Assembly (NCBI RefSeq): GCF_018130145.1
Contig: NZ_JAFCMB010000001.1
Span: 868,001 to 932,000, forward strand
Length of the DNA stretch: 64,000 nucleotides
Direction of reading: 5' to 3'
Source: Bradyrhizobium sp. AUGA SZCCT0176
Lineage (GTDB): Bacteria > Pseudomonadota > Alphaproteobacteria > Rhizobiales > Xanthobacteraceae
Shown: positions 37,165 to 46,088 of the stretch, piece by piece
Position numbering within the stretch: position 1 is the stretch's first letter
Layout: every line of letters begins with the position of its first letter
Notes under the pieces: generated by a model
The model's database searches: none
What the model saw: the letters and a program-made list of their open reading frames with translations, nothing else
Told to the model about the DNA's origin: nothing
Made by a program: the position numbers and the translations under genes

Positions 37165-38010
37165 ATGCGTAGCGTTAAGTCTCTTCTTGCCGCCGGAGCG
37201 GCATCCCTGTTGTCGTCGGTTGCCTTCGCCGCGGACATGCCTTCGATCGCACCGCCACCTCCGATGGCCTATGCACCGGCTCCGGCGCAGGATTTCGGTG
37301 GCTGGTATCTGCGCGGCGATATCGGTATGACCAACACCCAGAGCAAGCTGCACGTCAACGCCTACGACACCCTGCCGGCCAATACGGTTTGGAGTCAGAA
37401 CGGCCATGGCTTCGACAGCGGCACGCTGTACGGCGTCGGTGTCGGCTACCAGTTCAACAGCTGGTTCCGTGCTGACATCACCGGCGAGTATCGCTCGAAG
37501 GTCAGCTTCAAGGGCACGGACTTCTTCATGTTCAATCCCGGCGGCGGGCTCGCTGATGCCTACAACGGCGGCTACAAGAGCTGGGTCGGAATGGTCAACG
37601 GTTACGTCGACCTCGGTACCTGGTGGTGCATCACGCCGTTCATCGGTGCCGGCTTCGGCGCAGCCACCATCAAGACCACCGGCTTTAGCGATGTCGCGAC
37701 GTTCCCGGCGTTCGATGGCCGCGCCAGTTCGTACTTCGCTGAAGGCGCGAGCAAGACCAACTTCGCATGGGCCGTGCACGCCGGTCTTGCCTACAAGGTC
37801 AGCAACAACTTCACGGTCGAACTGGCGTACCGCTACCTCGACATGGGTACCGGCATCCACGGCCAGGGCCGCTTCTTCGATGGCACGCCCGCCGGTACCT
37901 CGACCTTCCAGTACCGCGACATGACCTCGCATGACCTCAAGCTCGGCGTGCGCTGGAACCTGGAAAGCCCGCAGGTCTATGCGCCGGCGCCGCTGATGCG
38001 CAAAGGTTAA
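37165..38010 (+). CDS. outer-membrane beta-barrel protein (Omp25/OmpA-like barrel)
   Basis: A 281-residue protein with a signal peptide (1-22, ending AFAAD), a proline-rich linker (SIAPPPPMAYAPAPAQD), and an eight-strand barrel of alternating hydrophobic residues (GWYLRGDIGMTNTQSKLH, VGYQFNSWFRADITGEYR, NFTVELAYRYLDMG, HDLKLGVRWNL). AAAGGA precedes the ATG. The tail YAPAPLMRKG is proline-rich rather than a terminal aromatic. A strong terminator follows. Confidence 0.85.
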   Translation: MRSVKSLLAAGAASLLSSVAFAADMPSIAPPPPMAYAPAPAQDFGGWYLRGDIGMTNTQSKLHVNAYDTLPANTVWSQNGHGFDSGTLYGVGVGYQFNSWFRADITGEYRSKVSFKGTDFFMFNPGGGLADAYNGGYKSWVGMVNGYVDLGTWWCITPFIGAGFGAATIKTTGFSDVATFPAFDGRASSYFAEGASKTNFAWAVHAGLAYKVSNNFTVELAYRYLDMGTGIHGQGRFFDGTPAGTSTFQYRDMTSHDLKLGVRWNLESPQVYAPAPLMRKG

Positions 38011-38037
38011 TTGCGACTTCCATCTGTTAAGGATTGA

Positions 38038-38072
38038 GAACGGCGCGGGATCTTCCCGCGCCGTTTTGCTTT
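38038..38072 (+). terminator. rho-independent terminator after the Omp gene
   Basis: ACGGCGCGGGA, a short loop, TCCCGCGCCGT, then TTTTGCTTTT, about 30 bases past the stop codon. Confidence 0.85.
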
Positions 38073-38085
38073 TGGCGCGGCGCAC

Positions 38086-38188
38086 CTAGAGCTTCGCTTC
38101 TGATTGAATCAGAACCGAAGCTCTAGACTCTTGTTTTGACGCGTTTTCTTCACGCGAACCGGTATCCACTTCGCTCGAAAACGCTCTG
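38086..38188 (-). repeat. family E repeat, inverted copy
   Basis: Read on the minus strand it begins AGAGCGTTTTCGAGCGAAGT and ends CTCTAG, matching the unit at 15294 with a changed terminal hairpin (GGTTCTGATTCAATCAGAAG). The remaining bases to 38322 hold no other gene. Confidence 0.75.
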
Positions 38189-38322
38189 GCGCCTGTCGCA
38201 GGCACGCGATGCGTTTGGCTTTTTCCCGCAAGATCACGTCTCATCGGAGCCTGCGATAACGATTGGTTAGGGTTAACGAGCCATGATCAACGCAAGTTAG
38301 AGTTGTTCGATGGAGTGTTGCG

Positions 38323-39138
38323 ATGCGTCGTTTTTTGCTGGTGGCGGTGATGTGTGGCGCGGTGACCGGCGCGCAGGCGGCCGATATGCCGGACTATCTC
38401 CGCGGCAGTTTCACCGACGGGCTGAGCAGAAGCAGCGTCAACTGGTCGGGCGTCTATGTCGGCGGCCATGTCTCGCATGGCGCGGCGGACATGGACTTCA
38501 CCAATTCCGGCCAGGATTTGCTCGCCAAGCTCCTGAACAATCTCGATCTGGAATCGCAGTTCAACATTTCGCAATGGCCTCTGCTCGGGAAGTCCCATAT
38601 GCAGAGCAGCGGCTACGGCGGGTTCGTCGGATATAATTTTCAGTGGAGCGAAGCCCTCATCGGTATCGAGCTGAACTATACCCACGGCAACTTCTTCGGT
38701 GCCAACAGCGGTTCCCAGGGTCGCTCGTTCCAATACCCCACCGATTACATATCGACAGCGCGCGTGTCCTCGAGCGCCTCGATGAAGATCACCGATTACG
38801 GCTCGTTGCGGGTACGTGGCGGATATGCCATCGACAGCTTTCTGCCATATGGATTCGTCGGCGTTGCGATGGGGCAGGCGAATATCAATCGCAGGGCCGA
38901 TGCCAGCATTGATTATCTCTATGTCGGCACGAACGGACTTCCCAATTACTCTGCAGCCGGTTTCTTGACGGACAACGCCAATTCCAAGTTCATCACAGGA
39001 TTTGCCGGCGGTCTCGGCATCGACATGATGCTGTATGCTGGTCTTTTCCTGCGCGCCGAGTGGGAATATCTCCGGTTCACCTCCAGTGTCGATACCACCG
39101 TCAACACGGTGCGCGCGGGCCTCGGCTACAAGTTCTGA
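38323..39138 (+). CDS. outer-membrane beta-barrel protein (Omp25/RopB-like)
   Basis: A 271-residue protein with a signal peptide (1-19, ending GAQAAD) and one Omp25-like barrel: NWSGVYVGGHVSHGAADMDF, GGFVGYNFQWSEALIGIELN, DYGSLRVRGGYAIDSFLPYG, LFLRAEWEYLRFTS, ending RAGLGYKF with a C-terminal phenylalanine used by the BAM complex. It is a single-barrel relative of the two tandem OMPs at 21-24 kb. It begins shortly after the family E repeat. Confidence 0.87.
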   Translation: MRRFLLVAVMCGAVTGAQAADMPDYLRGSFTDGLSRSSVNWSGVYVGGHVSHGAADMDFTNSGQDLLAKLLNNLDLESQFNISQWPLLGKSHMQSSGYGGFVGYNFQWSEALIGIELNYTHGNFFGANSGSQGRSFQYPTDYISTARVSSSASMKITDYGSLRVRGGYAIDSFLPYGFVGVAMGQANINRRADASIDYLYVGTNGLPNYSAAGFLTDNANSKFITGFAGGLGIDMMLYAGLFLRAEWEYLRFTSSVDTTVNTVRAGLGYKF

Positions 39139-39253
39139 TGGGCTACAGGCTCAGACTTAGCCTCAGACTTGGCCTGGTCCGTCGTCGATCCTGATACCGT
39201 TGACAGATTTGCCGCGGGCTGTTGCACTGTCGCCATAACGAGGGCGACCGCGC

Positions 39254-39844
39254 ATGAAAATCTACGGCGATACCAATTCCGGCAACTGCCTGAAGGTGAA
39301 GTGGGTGTGCGACAAACTCGCGCTGCCCTATAGCTGGGTTGCGATCGATACGCTCAAGAGCCAAACCCGCACGACCGAGTTCCTCAAGCTCAACTATGCC
39401 GGCCAGGTGCCGGCCGTCGAATTCGACGACGGCCGCACGCTGGCGCAGTCCAACGCCATCATCCGCTATCTCGCCCGCGGCAGCGACCTCATTCCAGCGG
39501 ATGCGTTCGCCGCCGCGAAGATGGACGAATGGCTGTTCTGGGAACAATACAGCCACGAGCCCTATATCGCGGTCTGCCGTTTCCAGATGTTCTATCTCGG
39601 GAAATCTGCCTCCGATCTCGACCCCGACAAGGTCAAGCGCGGCTATGCGGCGCTGGCGCGGATGGAGCACCAGCTCGCCATCACGCCGTTCCTGGTCGGC
39701 GACGCCGTCTCGCTCGCCGACGTTTCGCTGCTGGCCTATACAAGGCTGGCGCATGAAGGCGGCTTCCATCTCGACGGCTATGCCGCCGTGCGCCGCTGGA
39801 TCGGCGAGACCGAAAAATCGCTCGGCCTGCCGCCGGCGCGCTGA
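39254..39844 (+). CDS. glutathione S-transferase family protein
   Basis: A 196-residue GST: MKIYGDTNSGNCLKVKWVCD with an NSGNCLK active loop, AGQVPAVEFDDG with the cis-proline, and AQSNAIIRYLARGS. The helical part has VGDAVSLADVSLLAYTR. It is followed 18 bases later by an acetyltransferase gene in the same direction, likely one operon. The substrate is unknown. Confidence 0.88.
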   Translation: MKIYGDTNSGNCLKVKWVCDKLALPYSWVAIDTLKSQTRTTEFLKLNYAGQVPAVEFDDGRTLAQSNAIIRYLARGSDLIPADAFAAAKMDEWLFWEQYSHEPYIAVCRFQMFYLGKSASDLDPDKVKRGYAALARMEHQLAITPFLVGDAVSLADVSLLAYTRLAHEGGFHLDGYAAVRRWIGETEKSLGLPPAR

Positions 39845-39861
39845 ATTCACCGGAAAACCCC

Positions 39862-40332
39862 ATGGCCACCGTTTCGCAAGTCACCATCCGTCGCGCGCGC
39901 CGTGACGACATCGCCGTCATCGTCGCCATGCTGGCGGACGATCCGCTCGGTGGCCCGCGCGAGCGGCTCGAAGATCCGCTGCCGCAAGCCTATTTCGACG
40001 CGTTCGAACGCGTCGCGGGCGACCGGAATATCCAGATCGTGGTCGCCGAGGATGGCAAGGGCGCTGTCGTCGGCTGCCTGCAGCTGTGCATCCTGCCCGG
40101 CCTGAGTTCGCAGGGCGCCTCGCGCGGTTTGCTCGAGGATGTCCGCGTCGCCAGCCATTGCCGCAGCCGGGGCATTGGCGAGCAGTTGGTGCAATGGGCG
40201 GTTTCAGAAGCGCGCGCCAAGGGCTGCAAGCTGGTGGAACTGCTGACGCATCATACGCGCGTGGATGCGCAACGGTTTTATGAACGGCTTGGATTCGCGC
40301 GCAGCCATCTCGGCATGACCTTGAGATTCTGA
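39862..40332 (+). CDS. GNAT-family N-acetyltransferase
   Basis: A 156-residue acetyltransferase. RRARRDDIAVIVAMLADD leads into the fold; the acetyl-CoA loop is SHCRSRGIGEQLVQWAVSEA, and DAQRFYERLGFARSHLGM closes it. It directly follows a GST gene. The substrate is unknown. The amino-acid pattern is of the MarR-associated or general GNAT type. Confidence 0.86.
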   Translation: MATVSQVTIRRARRDDIAVIVAMLADDPLGGPRERLEDPLPQAYFDAFERVAGDRNIQIVVAEDGKGAVVGCLQLCILPGLSSQGASRGLLEDVRVASHCRSRGIGEQLVQWAVSEARAKGCKLVELLTHHTRVDAQRFYERLGFARSHLGMTLRF

Positions 40333-40507
40333 TGCTTTATTCTTGTGCAGCTGCGTCACGACGCAGGCAATTGCCGATGGTCGTTCTGACTCTGCGATCC
40401 CGTTAACAGGCGATAAACTACCTCGACCTCCGTGATTTTACGGAGAGGAACGTCTCCGCTATGTCAGCGTCTCCCATGGGGCCGTGGGCAACTCTGGGGG
40501 ATTTTCG

Positions 40508-40720
40508 ATGAAGGATTATTCGATCGTGCGGATCGGCAATGAATATGTCGTGCAGGCCGGCGAAAAAAGCGTTCTGAAAACTTCGAGCCGGCGAATGGCC
40601 GCCAGGCTGATCAACGATGCGGCTGGACTGCTGGAGCAGCAGCCGGTCTCGTCCACAGCTGTCGATGTTTCAATCACCTGTGATGTCAGGGACATATCGG
40701 AAGCGCCCGAAGTTCCTTGA
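40508..40720 (+). CDS. small conserved protein of unknown function (70 aa)
   Basis: A 70-residue soluble protein: DYSIVRIGNEYVVQAGEKSV, then a basic helix SSRRMAARLINDAAGLLEQ. The ribosome site GGGGA is 7-8 bases before the ATG. It looks like a small strand-strand-helix domain. I do not recognise a family. It lies 80 bases before serC but is separated from it by the serC leader. Confidence 0.6.
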   Translation: MKDYSIVRIGNEYVVQAGEKSVLKTSSRRMAARLINDAAGLLEQQPVSSTAVDVSITCDVRDISEAPEVP

Positions 40721-40750
40721 CGATCGGGCACGATTCCCCTAATCACCGCC

Positions 40751-40799
40751 GCGGGACACCTCCCCCCAACGGGAGGCTTGCTATCTGGAAGGATAGAAT
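40751..40799 (+). ncRNA. serC leader RNA (candidate cis-regulatory element)
   Basis: Immediately before serC are GCGGGACACC, a hairpin CCTCCC-CCCAAC-GGGAGG (40759-40776), the stretch CTTG, and a second hairpin CTATC-TGGAAG-GATAG (40781-40796) that encloses the AGGA ribosome site. The sequence order and position match my memory of the serC motif described upstream of serC in alphaproteobacteria. Pairing of the second hairpin would hide the ribosome site. Confidence 0.65.
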
Positions 40800-41972
40800 A
40801 TGACCGTAGCGAAGCCCGCTTCGCGGCCAAATGTGCCGCATTTCTCCTCCGGCCCCTGTGCCAAGCGCCCCGGCTGGAACCCCGCAAATCTCAAGGACGC
40901 AGCGCTCGGCCGTTCGCATCGCGCGAAGGTCGGCAAGGCCAAGCTCAAGCTCGCGATCGAATTGACGCGCGAAGTGCTTGAAGTGCCGGCCGGTTACAAG
41001 ATCGGCATCGTGCCGGCGTCCGATACCGGCGCGGTCGAAATGGCGCTGTGGTCGTTACTCGGCGCGCGCCCCGTCACCACCATCGCCTGGGAATCCTTCG
41101 GCGAAGGCTGGGTCAGCGATATCGTCAAGGAACTGAAGCTCAAGGACGTCACCAAGCTGCACGCCGGCTATGGTGAAATCCCCGATCTTTCCAAGGCCGA
41201 TCCCGCCTCCGACATCGTCTTCACCTGGAACGGCACCACTTCCGGCGTGCGCGTGCCCAATGCCGACTGGATCAAGGCCGACCGCGAAGGCCTCACCATC
41301 TGCGACGCAACGTCCGCCGCTTTCGCGCAGCCGCTCGATTTCGCAAAGCTCGATGTGGTGACGTTCTCCTGGCAGAAGGCGCTGGGCGGCGAGGCCGCGC
41401 ACGGCATGCTGATCCTCTCGCCGCGTGCGGTGGAGCGGCTGGAGACCTACAAGCCGGCGTGGCCGCTGCCAAAAATCTTCCGCCTGACCAAGGGCGGCAA
41501 GCTCAATGAAGGCATCTTCGAAGGCGAGACCATCAACACGCCGTCGATGCTGTGCGTCGAGGATTATCTCGATGCGCTGAACTGGGCGAAATCGATCGGT
41601 GGCCTCAAGGCCCTGATCGCGCGCGCTGATGCCAACACCAAGGCGCTGGCCGACTGGAAGGCCAGGACGCCGTGGATCGACTTCCTGGCCAAGGATCCGG
41701 CGATCCGCTCCAACACTTCGGTGTGCCTGAAGTTCGTCGATCCCGCGATCACCTCGCTGACGGCGGACGCGCAGGCCGACTTCTCCAAGAAGCTGGTCGC
41801 GCTGGTGGAGAAGGAAGGCGCCGGCTACGACTTCGCCTACTACCGCGATGCGCCGGCGGGCCTGCGGATCTGGTGCGGCGCCACCGTGGAAGCGTCCGAC
41901 GTCGCGCTGCTGACGCAGTGGATCGACTGGGCGTTCGCCGAGACCAAGGCCGCGTTGCCGAAGGCTGCTTAA
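40800..41972 (+). CDS. serC: phosphoserine aminotransferase
   Basis: A 390-residue PLP enzyme of the alphaproteobacterial SerC type that converts 3-phosphohydroxypyruvate and glutamate to 3-phosphoserine and 2-oxoglutarate. [19 protein letters not shown] is the typical start, [17 protein letters not shown] and [15 protein letters not shown] follow, and the PLP lysine lies in [18 protein letters not shown]. The protein ends in a helical segment. It is transcribed with serA, 150 bases downstream, across a family A repeat. The upstream leader likely controls it. Confidence 0.94.
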   Translation: MTVAKPASRPNVPHFSSGPCAKRPGWNPANLKDAALGRSHRAKVGKAKLKLAIELTREVLEVPAGYKIGIVPASDTGAVEMALWSLLGARPVTTIAWESFGEGWVSDIVKELKLKDVTKLHAGYGEIPDLSKADPASDIVFTWNGTTSGVRVPNADWIKADREGLTICDATSAAFAQPLDFAKLDVVTFSWQKALGGEAAHGMLILSPRAVERLETYKPAWPLPKIFRLTKGGKLNEGIFEGETINTPSMLCVEDYLDALNWAKSIGGLKALIARADANTKALADWKARTPWIDFLAKDPAIRSNTSVCLKFVDPAITSLTADAQADFSKKLVALVEKEGAGYDFAYYRDAPAGLRIWCGATVEASDVALLTQWIDWAFAETKAALPKAA

Positions 41973-41990
41973 GCTAGCGTCGTCTCACAT

Positions 41991-42092
41991 CGTCATGGCC
42001 GGGCTTGACCCGGCCATCCATCGAAAAAGAAGATGGACCCGCGGATCTCAAGCGCGAAGACGCGCTTCGTGCTTTAGCCCGCGGGTGACGAC
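41991..42092. repeat. intergenic palindromic repeat, family A, copy 3, between serC and serA
   Basis: CGTCATGGCCGGGCTTGACC, then GGCCATCCATC, with a second inverted part ACCCGCGGATCTC/GCCCGCGGGTGACGAC. It sits inside the serC-serA operon gap and could stabilise or terminate the upstream transcript. Confidence 0.75.
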
Positions 42093-42122
42093 ATCAGTAC
42101 ATCGCCCATAGGGATCACACCA

Positions 42123-43712
42123 ATGTCCAAACCCAAAGTCCTCATCTCCGACGCGCTGTCGCCCGCCGCCGTTCAGATCTTCAAGGACCGCGGCATCGAT
42201 GTCGACTTCCAGCCCAATCTCGGCAAGGACAAGGACAAGCTCGCCGAGATCATCGGCAATTATGATGGGCTTGCGATCCGCTCCGCGACCAAGGCGACCG
42301 CCAAGATCATCGAGAAGGCCAAGAAGCTGAAGGTTATCGGCCGCGCCGGCATCGGCGTCGACAATGTCGAGATTCCCGCCGCGACCGCCAAGGGCATCAT
42401 CGTGATGAACACGCCGTTCGGCAATTCGATCACGACCGCCGAACACGCGATTACCCTGATGCTGGCGCTGGCACGCGAGATTCCGCAGGCCGATGCCTCG
42501 ACGCAGGCCGGCAAGTGGGAGAAGAACCGCTTCATGGGTGTCGAGATCACGGCCAAGACGCTCGGCGTGGTCGGCTGCGGCAATATCGGCGCGATCGTCG
42601 CCGACCGCGGGCTCGGCCTGCGCATGAAGGTGATCGCCTTCGATCCGTTCCTGTCGCCGGAGCGCGCCAAGGACATCGGCGTCGAAAAGGTCGAGCTCGA
42701 CGATCTCTTGAAGCGCGCCGATTTCATCACGCTGCATACGCCGCTGACCGAGAAGACAAAAAACATCATCGACGCGGGAGCCATCGCCAAGATGAAGAAG
42801 GGCGTACGCATCATCAACTGCGCCCGCGGCGGCCTGGTCGACGAGCAGGCGCTGGTCGATGCCCTGAATTCCAAGCATGTCGCGGGCGCCGCCTTCGACG
42901 TTTTCATCGAGGAACCCGCTACCTCGAACGTGCTGTTCGGCCATCCCAACGTGATCTGCACGCCGCATCTCGGCGCCTCCACCACCGAAGCCCAGGAGAA
43001 CGTCGCACTGCAGGTCGCCGAGCAGATGTCGGATTACCTGTTGACCGGCGCGATCTCCAACGCCGTCAATTTCCCCTCGATCACCGCCGAAGAGGCGCCG
43101 AAGCTGAAGCCGTTCATTGAACTGGCCGAGAAGCTCGGCTCGTTCGCGGGCCAGCTCACCGAGAGCGGCATCCTCAAGGTGCAGATCACCTATGAGGGCC
43201 ATGTCGCCGAAATGAAGATCAAGGCGATCACCTCGGCGGTGCTGTCCGGCCTGCTGCGGCCGATGCTGGGCGACGTCAACGTGGTCTCGGCGCCGGTTGT
43301 CGCCAAGGAGCGCGGCATGGTGGTCGACGAGATCGTGCGCGCGGCGCAGAGCGATTACGAAAGCCTGATCACCGTCACCGTCGTCACCGAACGCCAGGAG
43401 CGTTCGGTGTCGGGTACCGTCTATCACGACGGCAAGCCGCGGCTGGTCGATATCAAGGGCATCCGCGTCGATGCCGAGTTCGGCAAGTCGATGATCTACG
43501 TCACCAACGAGGACAAGCCCGGCTTCATCGGCAGCTTTGCCGGTTTGCTCGGCGACGCCAAGATCAACATCGCGACCTTCCATCTCGGCCGCGTCAAGCA
43601 GGGCGGCGACGCCATCGCGCTGGTGGAAATCGACGGTGAAATCCCGGCCGACGTGCTCGCCAAGGTGCAGGCACTGCCGCAGGTGAAGCAGGCCAAGGCG
43701 TTGGTTTTCTGA
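42123..43712 (+). CDS. serA: D-3-phosphoglycerate dehydrogenase (long form with ASB and ACT domains)
   Basis: A 529-residue NAD-dependent enzyme that commits 3-phosphoglycerate to serine synthesis. The nucleotide-binding part has GVVGCGNIGAIVADRGLGL; the active site shows Arg in NCARGGLVDE, Glu in FIEEPA and His in TPHLGASTTEAQ. Residues about 320-450 form the intervening ASB domain and the last 75 residues an ACT domain (MIYVTNEDKPGFIGSFAG) that binds serine. It is the long, 525-530 residue form. Confidence 0.95.
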   Translation: MSKPKVLISDALSPAAVQIFKDRGIDVDFQPNLGKDKDKLAEIIGNYDGLAIRSATKATAKIIEKAKKLKVIGRAGIGVDNVEIPAATAKGIIVMNTPFGNSITTAEHAITLMLALAREIPQADASTQAGKWEKNRFMGVEITAKTLGVVGCGNIGAIVADRGLGLRMKVIAFDPFLSPERAKDIGVEKVELDDLLKRADFITLHTPLTEKTKNIIDAGAIAKMKKGVRIINCARGGLVDEQALVDALNSKHVAGAAFDVFIEEPATSNVLFGHPNVICTPHLGASTTEAQENVALQVAEQMSDYLLTGAISNAVNFPSITAEEAPKLKPFIELAEKLGSFAGQLTESGILKVQITYEGHVAEMKIKAITSAVLSGLLRPMLGDVNVVSAPVVAKERGMVVDEIVRAAQSDYESLITVTVVTERQERSVSGTVYHDGKPRLVDIKGIRVDAEFGKSMIYVTNEDKPGFIGSFAGLLGDAKINIATFHLGRVKQGGDAIALVEIDGEIPADVLAKVQALPQVKQAKALVF

Positions 43713-43734
43713 CGACGTCTTTGCACAGTAGCGT

Positions 43735-43775
43735 GCATATGTTTGAGGTGGCGGTCTCTTAGCCACCTCATATGC
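43735..43775. terminator. hairpin downstream of serA
   Basis: GCATATG-TTT-GAGGTGGC, a nine-base loop, GCCACCTC-ATATGC, 22 bases past the serA stop codon. There is no T-tract, so intrinsic termination is uncertain; it may protect the 3' end of the transcript. Confidence 0.4.
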
Positions 43776-43901
43776 CCGCTACCAGACATTGCAGTACGTA
43801 ATTTTACCTGCTCCGATATTTACAAAAGTTGCATTAGCCGGCGCTACAACTGCGTGAGCAGGCTTCCTGATTCTCGAAGCCGGCCTCATCAGGGGATCAG
43901 C

Positions 43902-45875
43902 ATGCGGCCTTTTTCTCTACGTCTCGCGCACAAGATCACGGCGATCGGGGTTATCGGCGTTATCGGTGTCGTCCTGATCGGCGGCATCCATATGTATGGC
44001 GAAAAGGCCATGGCGGTATACCGCGATGCCGCCGACAACGCGCGCACCATCGCGGAGTTGAACAGCAAGATCGAAGTCGAATTGCTGGAAGGCCGCCGCG
44101 CCGAAAAGGATTTCCTGCTGCGCAATGACGCGAAGAAGGCGGACGGCCAGATCGAGATTGCCAAAGCCGTTGCTGCCGATATCGATACGCTGCACGGCAA
44201 GATCGTCGCCGTCGGCAAGCCCGAATTGGCCCGCCAGATCGAGGCCATGAGCGCCTCTCTGAAAAAATACCAGACTCATTTCACCGCGGTCGTCGAGCAG
44301 AAGCGCCAGCTTGGCCTCGACGAAAAATCCGGCCTTGAAGGGCGGCTGCGCGCGTCGGTGCATGGTATCGAATCGCAGGTCGAGCAGCTGAAAGAATCTG
44401 CGCTGCTGATCACCATGCTGACGATGCGCCGGCACGAGAAGGATTTCATGCTGCGGCGTGACCGCAAATATGGCGACGAGATGAAAAAGCGGAATGCGGA
44501 GTTCGTCGCTGGACTGGACGCTGCTAATATTCCGGAAGCCGCGAAGGTCGAGCTCAAGCAGAAGCTCGCCGACTATCAGCGCGATTTCCAGGCCTGGATG
44601 GAGCAGGCCTTGAAACTGGCCGAAGAGCTGAAGGCGATGTCTGAATCGTTCGCCGCGGTCGAACCCGTCATCGATGCGGTGTCGGCATCGGTCAACGGTA
44701 TCAGGACCGAGGCCGACCGCTTGAACGTTGCGCAACGTGACAGCATTCAGAGGACGATCGAAATCGCCATCCTTCTGATCGCAGTTGTGGTGATGGGGGC
44801 GGGATTGTTCATCGGCCGGTCGGTTTCAAAACCGCTGTCGGCGATGAGGGCGGCCATGATTGAGCTTGCCAAGGGTAATTTCGCGATCGTGCTGCCGGGT
44901 CTTGGCCGCGCCGACGAGATCGGGGAAATCGCGCAAGCCGTGGAAACCTTCAAGGTCAACGCCGAGCAGAAGGCACGCGACGAGGCGGATGCCAAGATCA
45001 GGCAGGACCGGATCGCCGCCCAGGAGCGCAAGGCCGACATGATCAGAATGGCGGATGCGTTCGAAGGCGCGGTCGGCGAGATCGTCGAGACGGTGTCGTC
45101 CGCATCGACCGAGCTGGAAGCTTCGGCCGGCGTGTTGACATCGACCGCCACCCGTTCGCAGGAATTGACCACCATGGTCGAAGCCGCTTCTGAAGAAGCC
45201 TCCGCCAATGTGCAGTCGGTGGCTTCCGCCACCGAGGAGCTGACCTCCTCGGTCAACGAGATCAGCCGTCAGGTGCAGGAATCGGCGCGCATCGCCAATG
45301 AGGCCGTCGGCCAGGCGCACCAGACCAATGATCGCGTCGGCGAATTGTCCAAGGCCGCCGCGCGTATCGGCGACGTCGTCGAACTGATCAACACCATCGC
45401 GGGACAGACCAATTTGCTGGCGCTCAACGCGACGATCGAGGCGGCGCGCGCGGGCGAAGCGGGGCGTGGTTTTGCCGTGGTGGCATCGGAGGTCAAGGCG
45501 TTGGCCGAACAGACGGCGAAGGCGACCGGCGACATTGGCCGGCAGATCGCGGGCATCCAGTCTGCGACCGAGGATTCGGTAAACGCCATCAAGGACATCA
45601 GCGGCACGATCGAGCGGCTGTCGGAGATTTCGTCGACGATCGCTTCCGCCGTGGAAGAGCAGGGCGCGGCGACGCAGGAAATTTCGCGCAACGTGCAGCA
45701 GGCGGCACTGGGAACGAGCCAGGTCAGCGCCCACATCACCGACGTCCGGCAGGGCGCCAGCGAGACGGGGGCGGCCTCGGAGCAGGTGCACTCGGCGGCG
45801 CAATCGCTGTCGGGCGACAGCAACCGCCTGAAGCTCGAAGTCGGCAAATTCCTGAACTCGGTGCGGGCGGCCTGA
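43902..45875 (+). CDS. methyl-accepting chemotaxis protein with long periplasmic helical sensor
   Basis: A 657-residue chemoreceptor. Transmembrane segments lie near residues 10-28 and 287-305. The 255-residue periplasmic part is all helical with two repeated halves ([16 protein letters not shown] and [14 protein letters not shown]), the pattern of the helical bimodular (HBM) sensor domain. A HAMP linker ([19 protein letters not shown]) follows, then the signalling hairpin with [20 protein letters not shown] at its tip and [24 protein letters not shown] precedes the ATG at 43902. The ligand is unknown; in this sensor type organic acids are common. Confidence 0.9.
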   Translation: MRPFSLRLAHKITAIGVIGVIGVVLIGGIHMYGEKAMAVYRDAADNARTIAELNSKIEVELLEGRRAEKDFLLRNDAKKADGQIEIAKAVAADIDTLHGKIVAVGKPELARQIEAMSASLKKYQTHFTAVVEQKRQLGLDEKSGLEGRLRASVHGIESQVEQLKESALLITMLTMRRHEKDFMLRRDRKYGDEMKKRNAEFVAGLDAANIPEAAKVELKQKLADYQRDFQAWMEQALKLAEELKAMSESFAAVEPVIDAVSASVNGIRTEADRLNVAQRDSIQRTIEIAILLIAVVVMGAGLFIGRSVSKPLSAMRAAMIELAKGNFAIVLPGLGRADEIGEIAQAVETFKVNAEQKARDEADAKIRQDRIAAQERKADMIRMADAFEGAVGEIVETVSSASTELEASAGVLTSTATRSQELTTMVEAASEEASANVQSVASATEELTSSVNEISRQVQESARIANEAVGQAHQTNDRVGELSKAAARIGDVVELINTIAGQTNLLALNATIEAARAGEAGRGFAVVASEVKALAEQTAKATGDIGRQIAGIQSATEDSVNAIKDISGTIERLSEISSTIASAVEEQGAATQEISRNVQQAALGTSQVSAHITDVRQGASETGAASEQVHSAAQSLSGDSNRLKLEVGKFLNSVRAA

Positions 45876-46020
45876 CACCGCCACCGATTTCAGCTGTGGA
45901 CGATCGCTGCCGGCCCTGAACCGGCCGTTCGCGGCGATCGTCAGCCATATCGGCCGCGATCCCGCCGCGGCGCTGCCTCACCGAAACCCCAATCGAACCA
46001 GTTCCTCCGTCGCAACGTCT

Positions 46021-46047
46021 CATCACCAGGGGTGGTGGGATTTTTTT
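46021..46047 (+). terminator. possible terminator between the chemoreceptor and DUF4139 genes
   Basis: CATCACC-AGG-GGTGGTG followed by GGGATTTTTTT. The stem has one mismatch. A separate hairpin without T-tract, arms GACGATCGC and GCGATCGTC, lies at 45899-45942. Confidence 0.45.
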
Positions 46048-46088
46048 GCGTCGCCGTTCAGCAGGCGGCCTTTCGGAGAGGGAAACCA

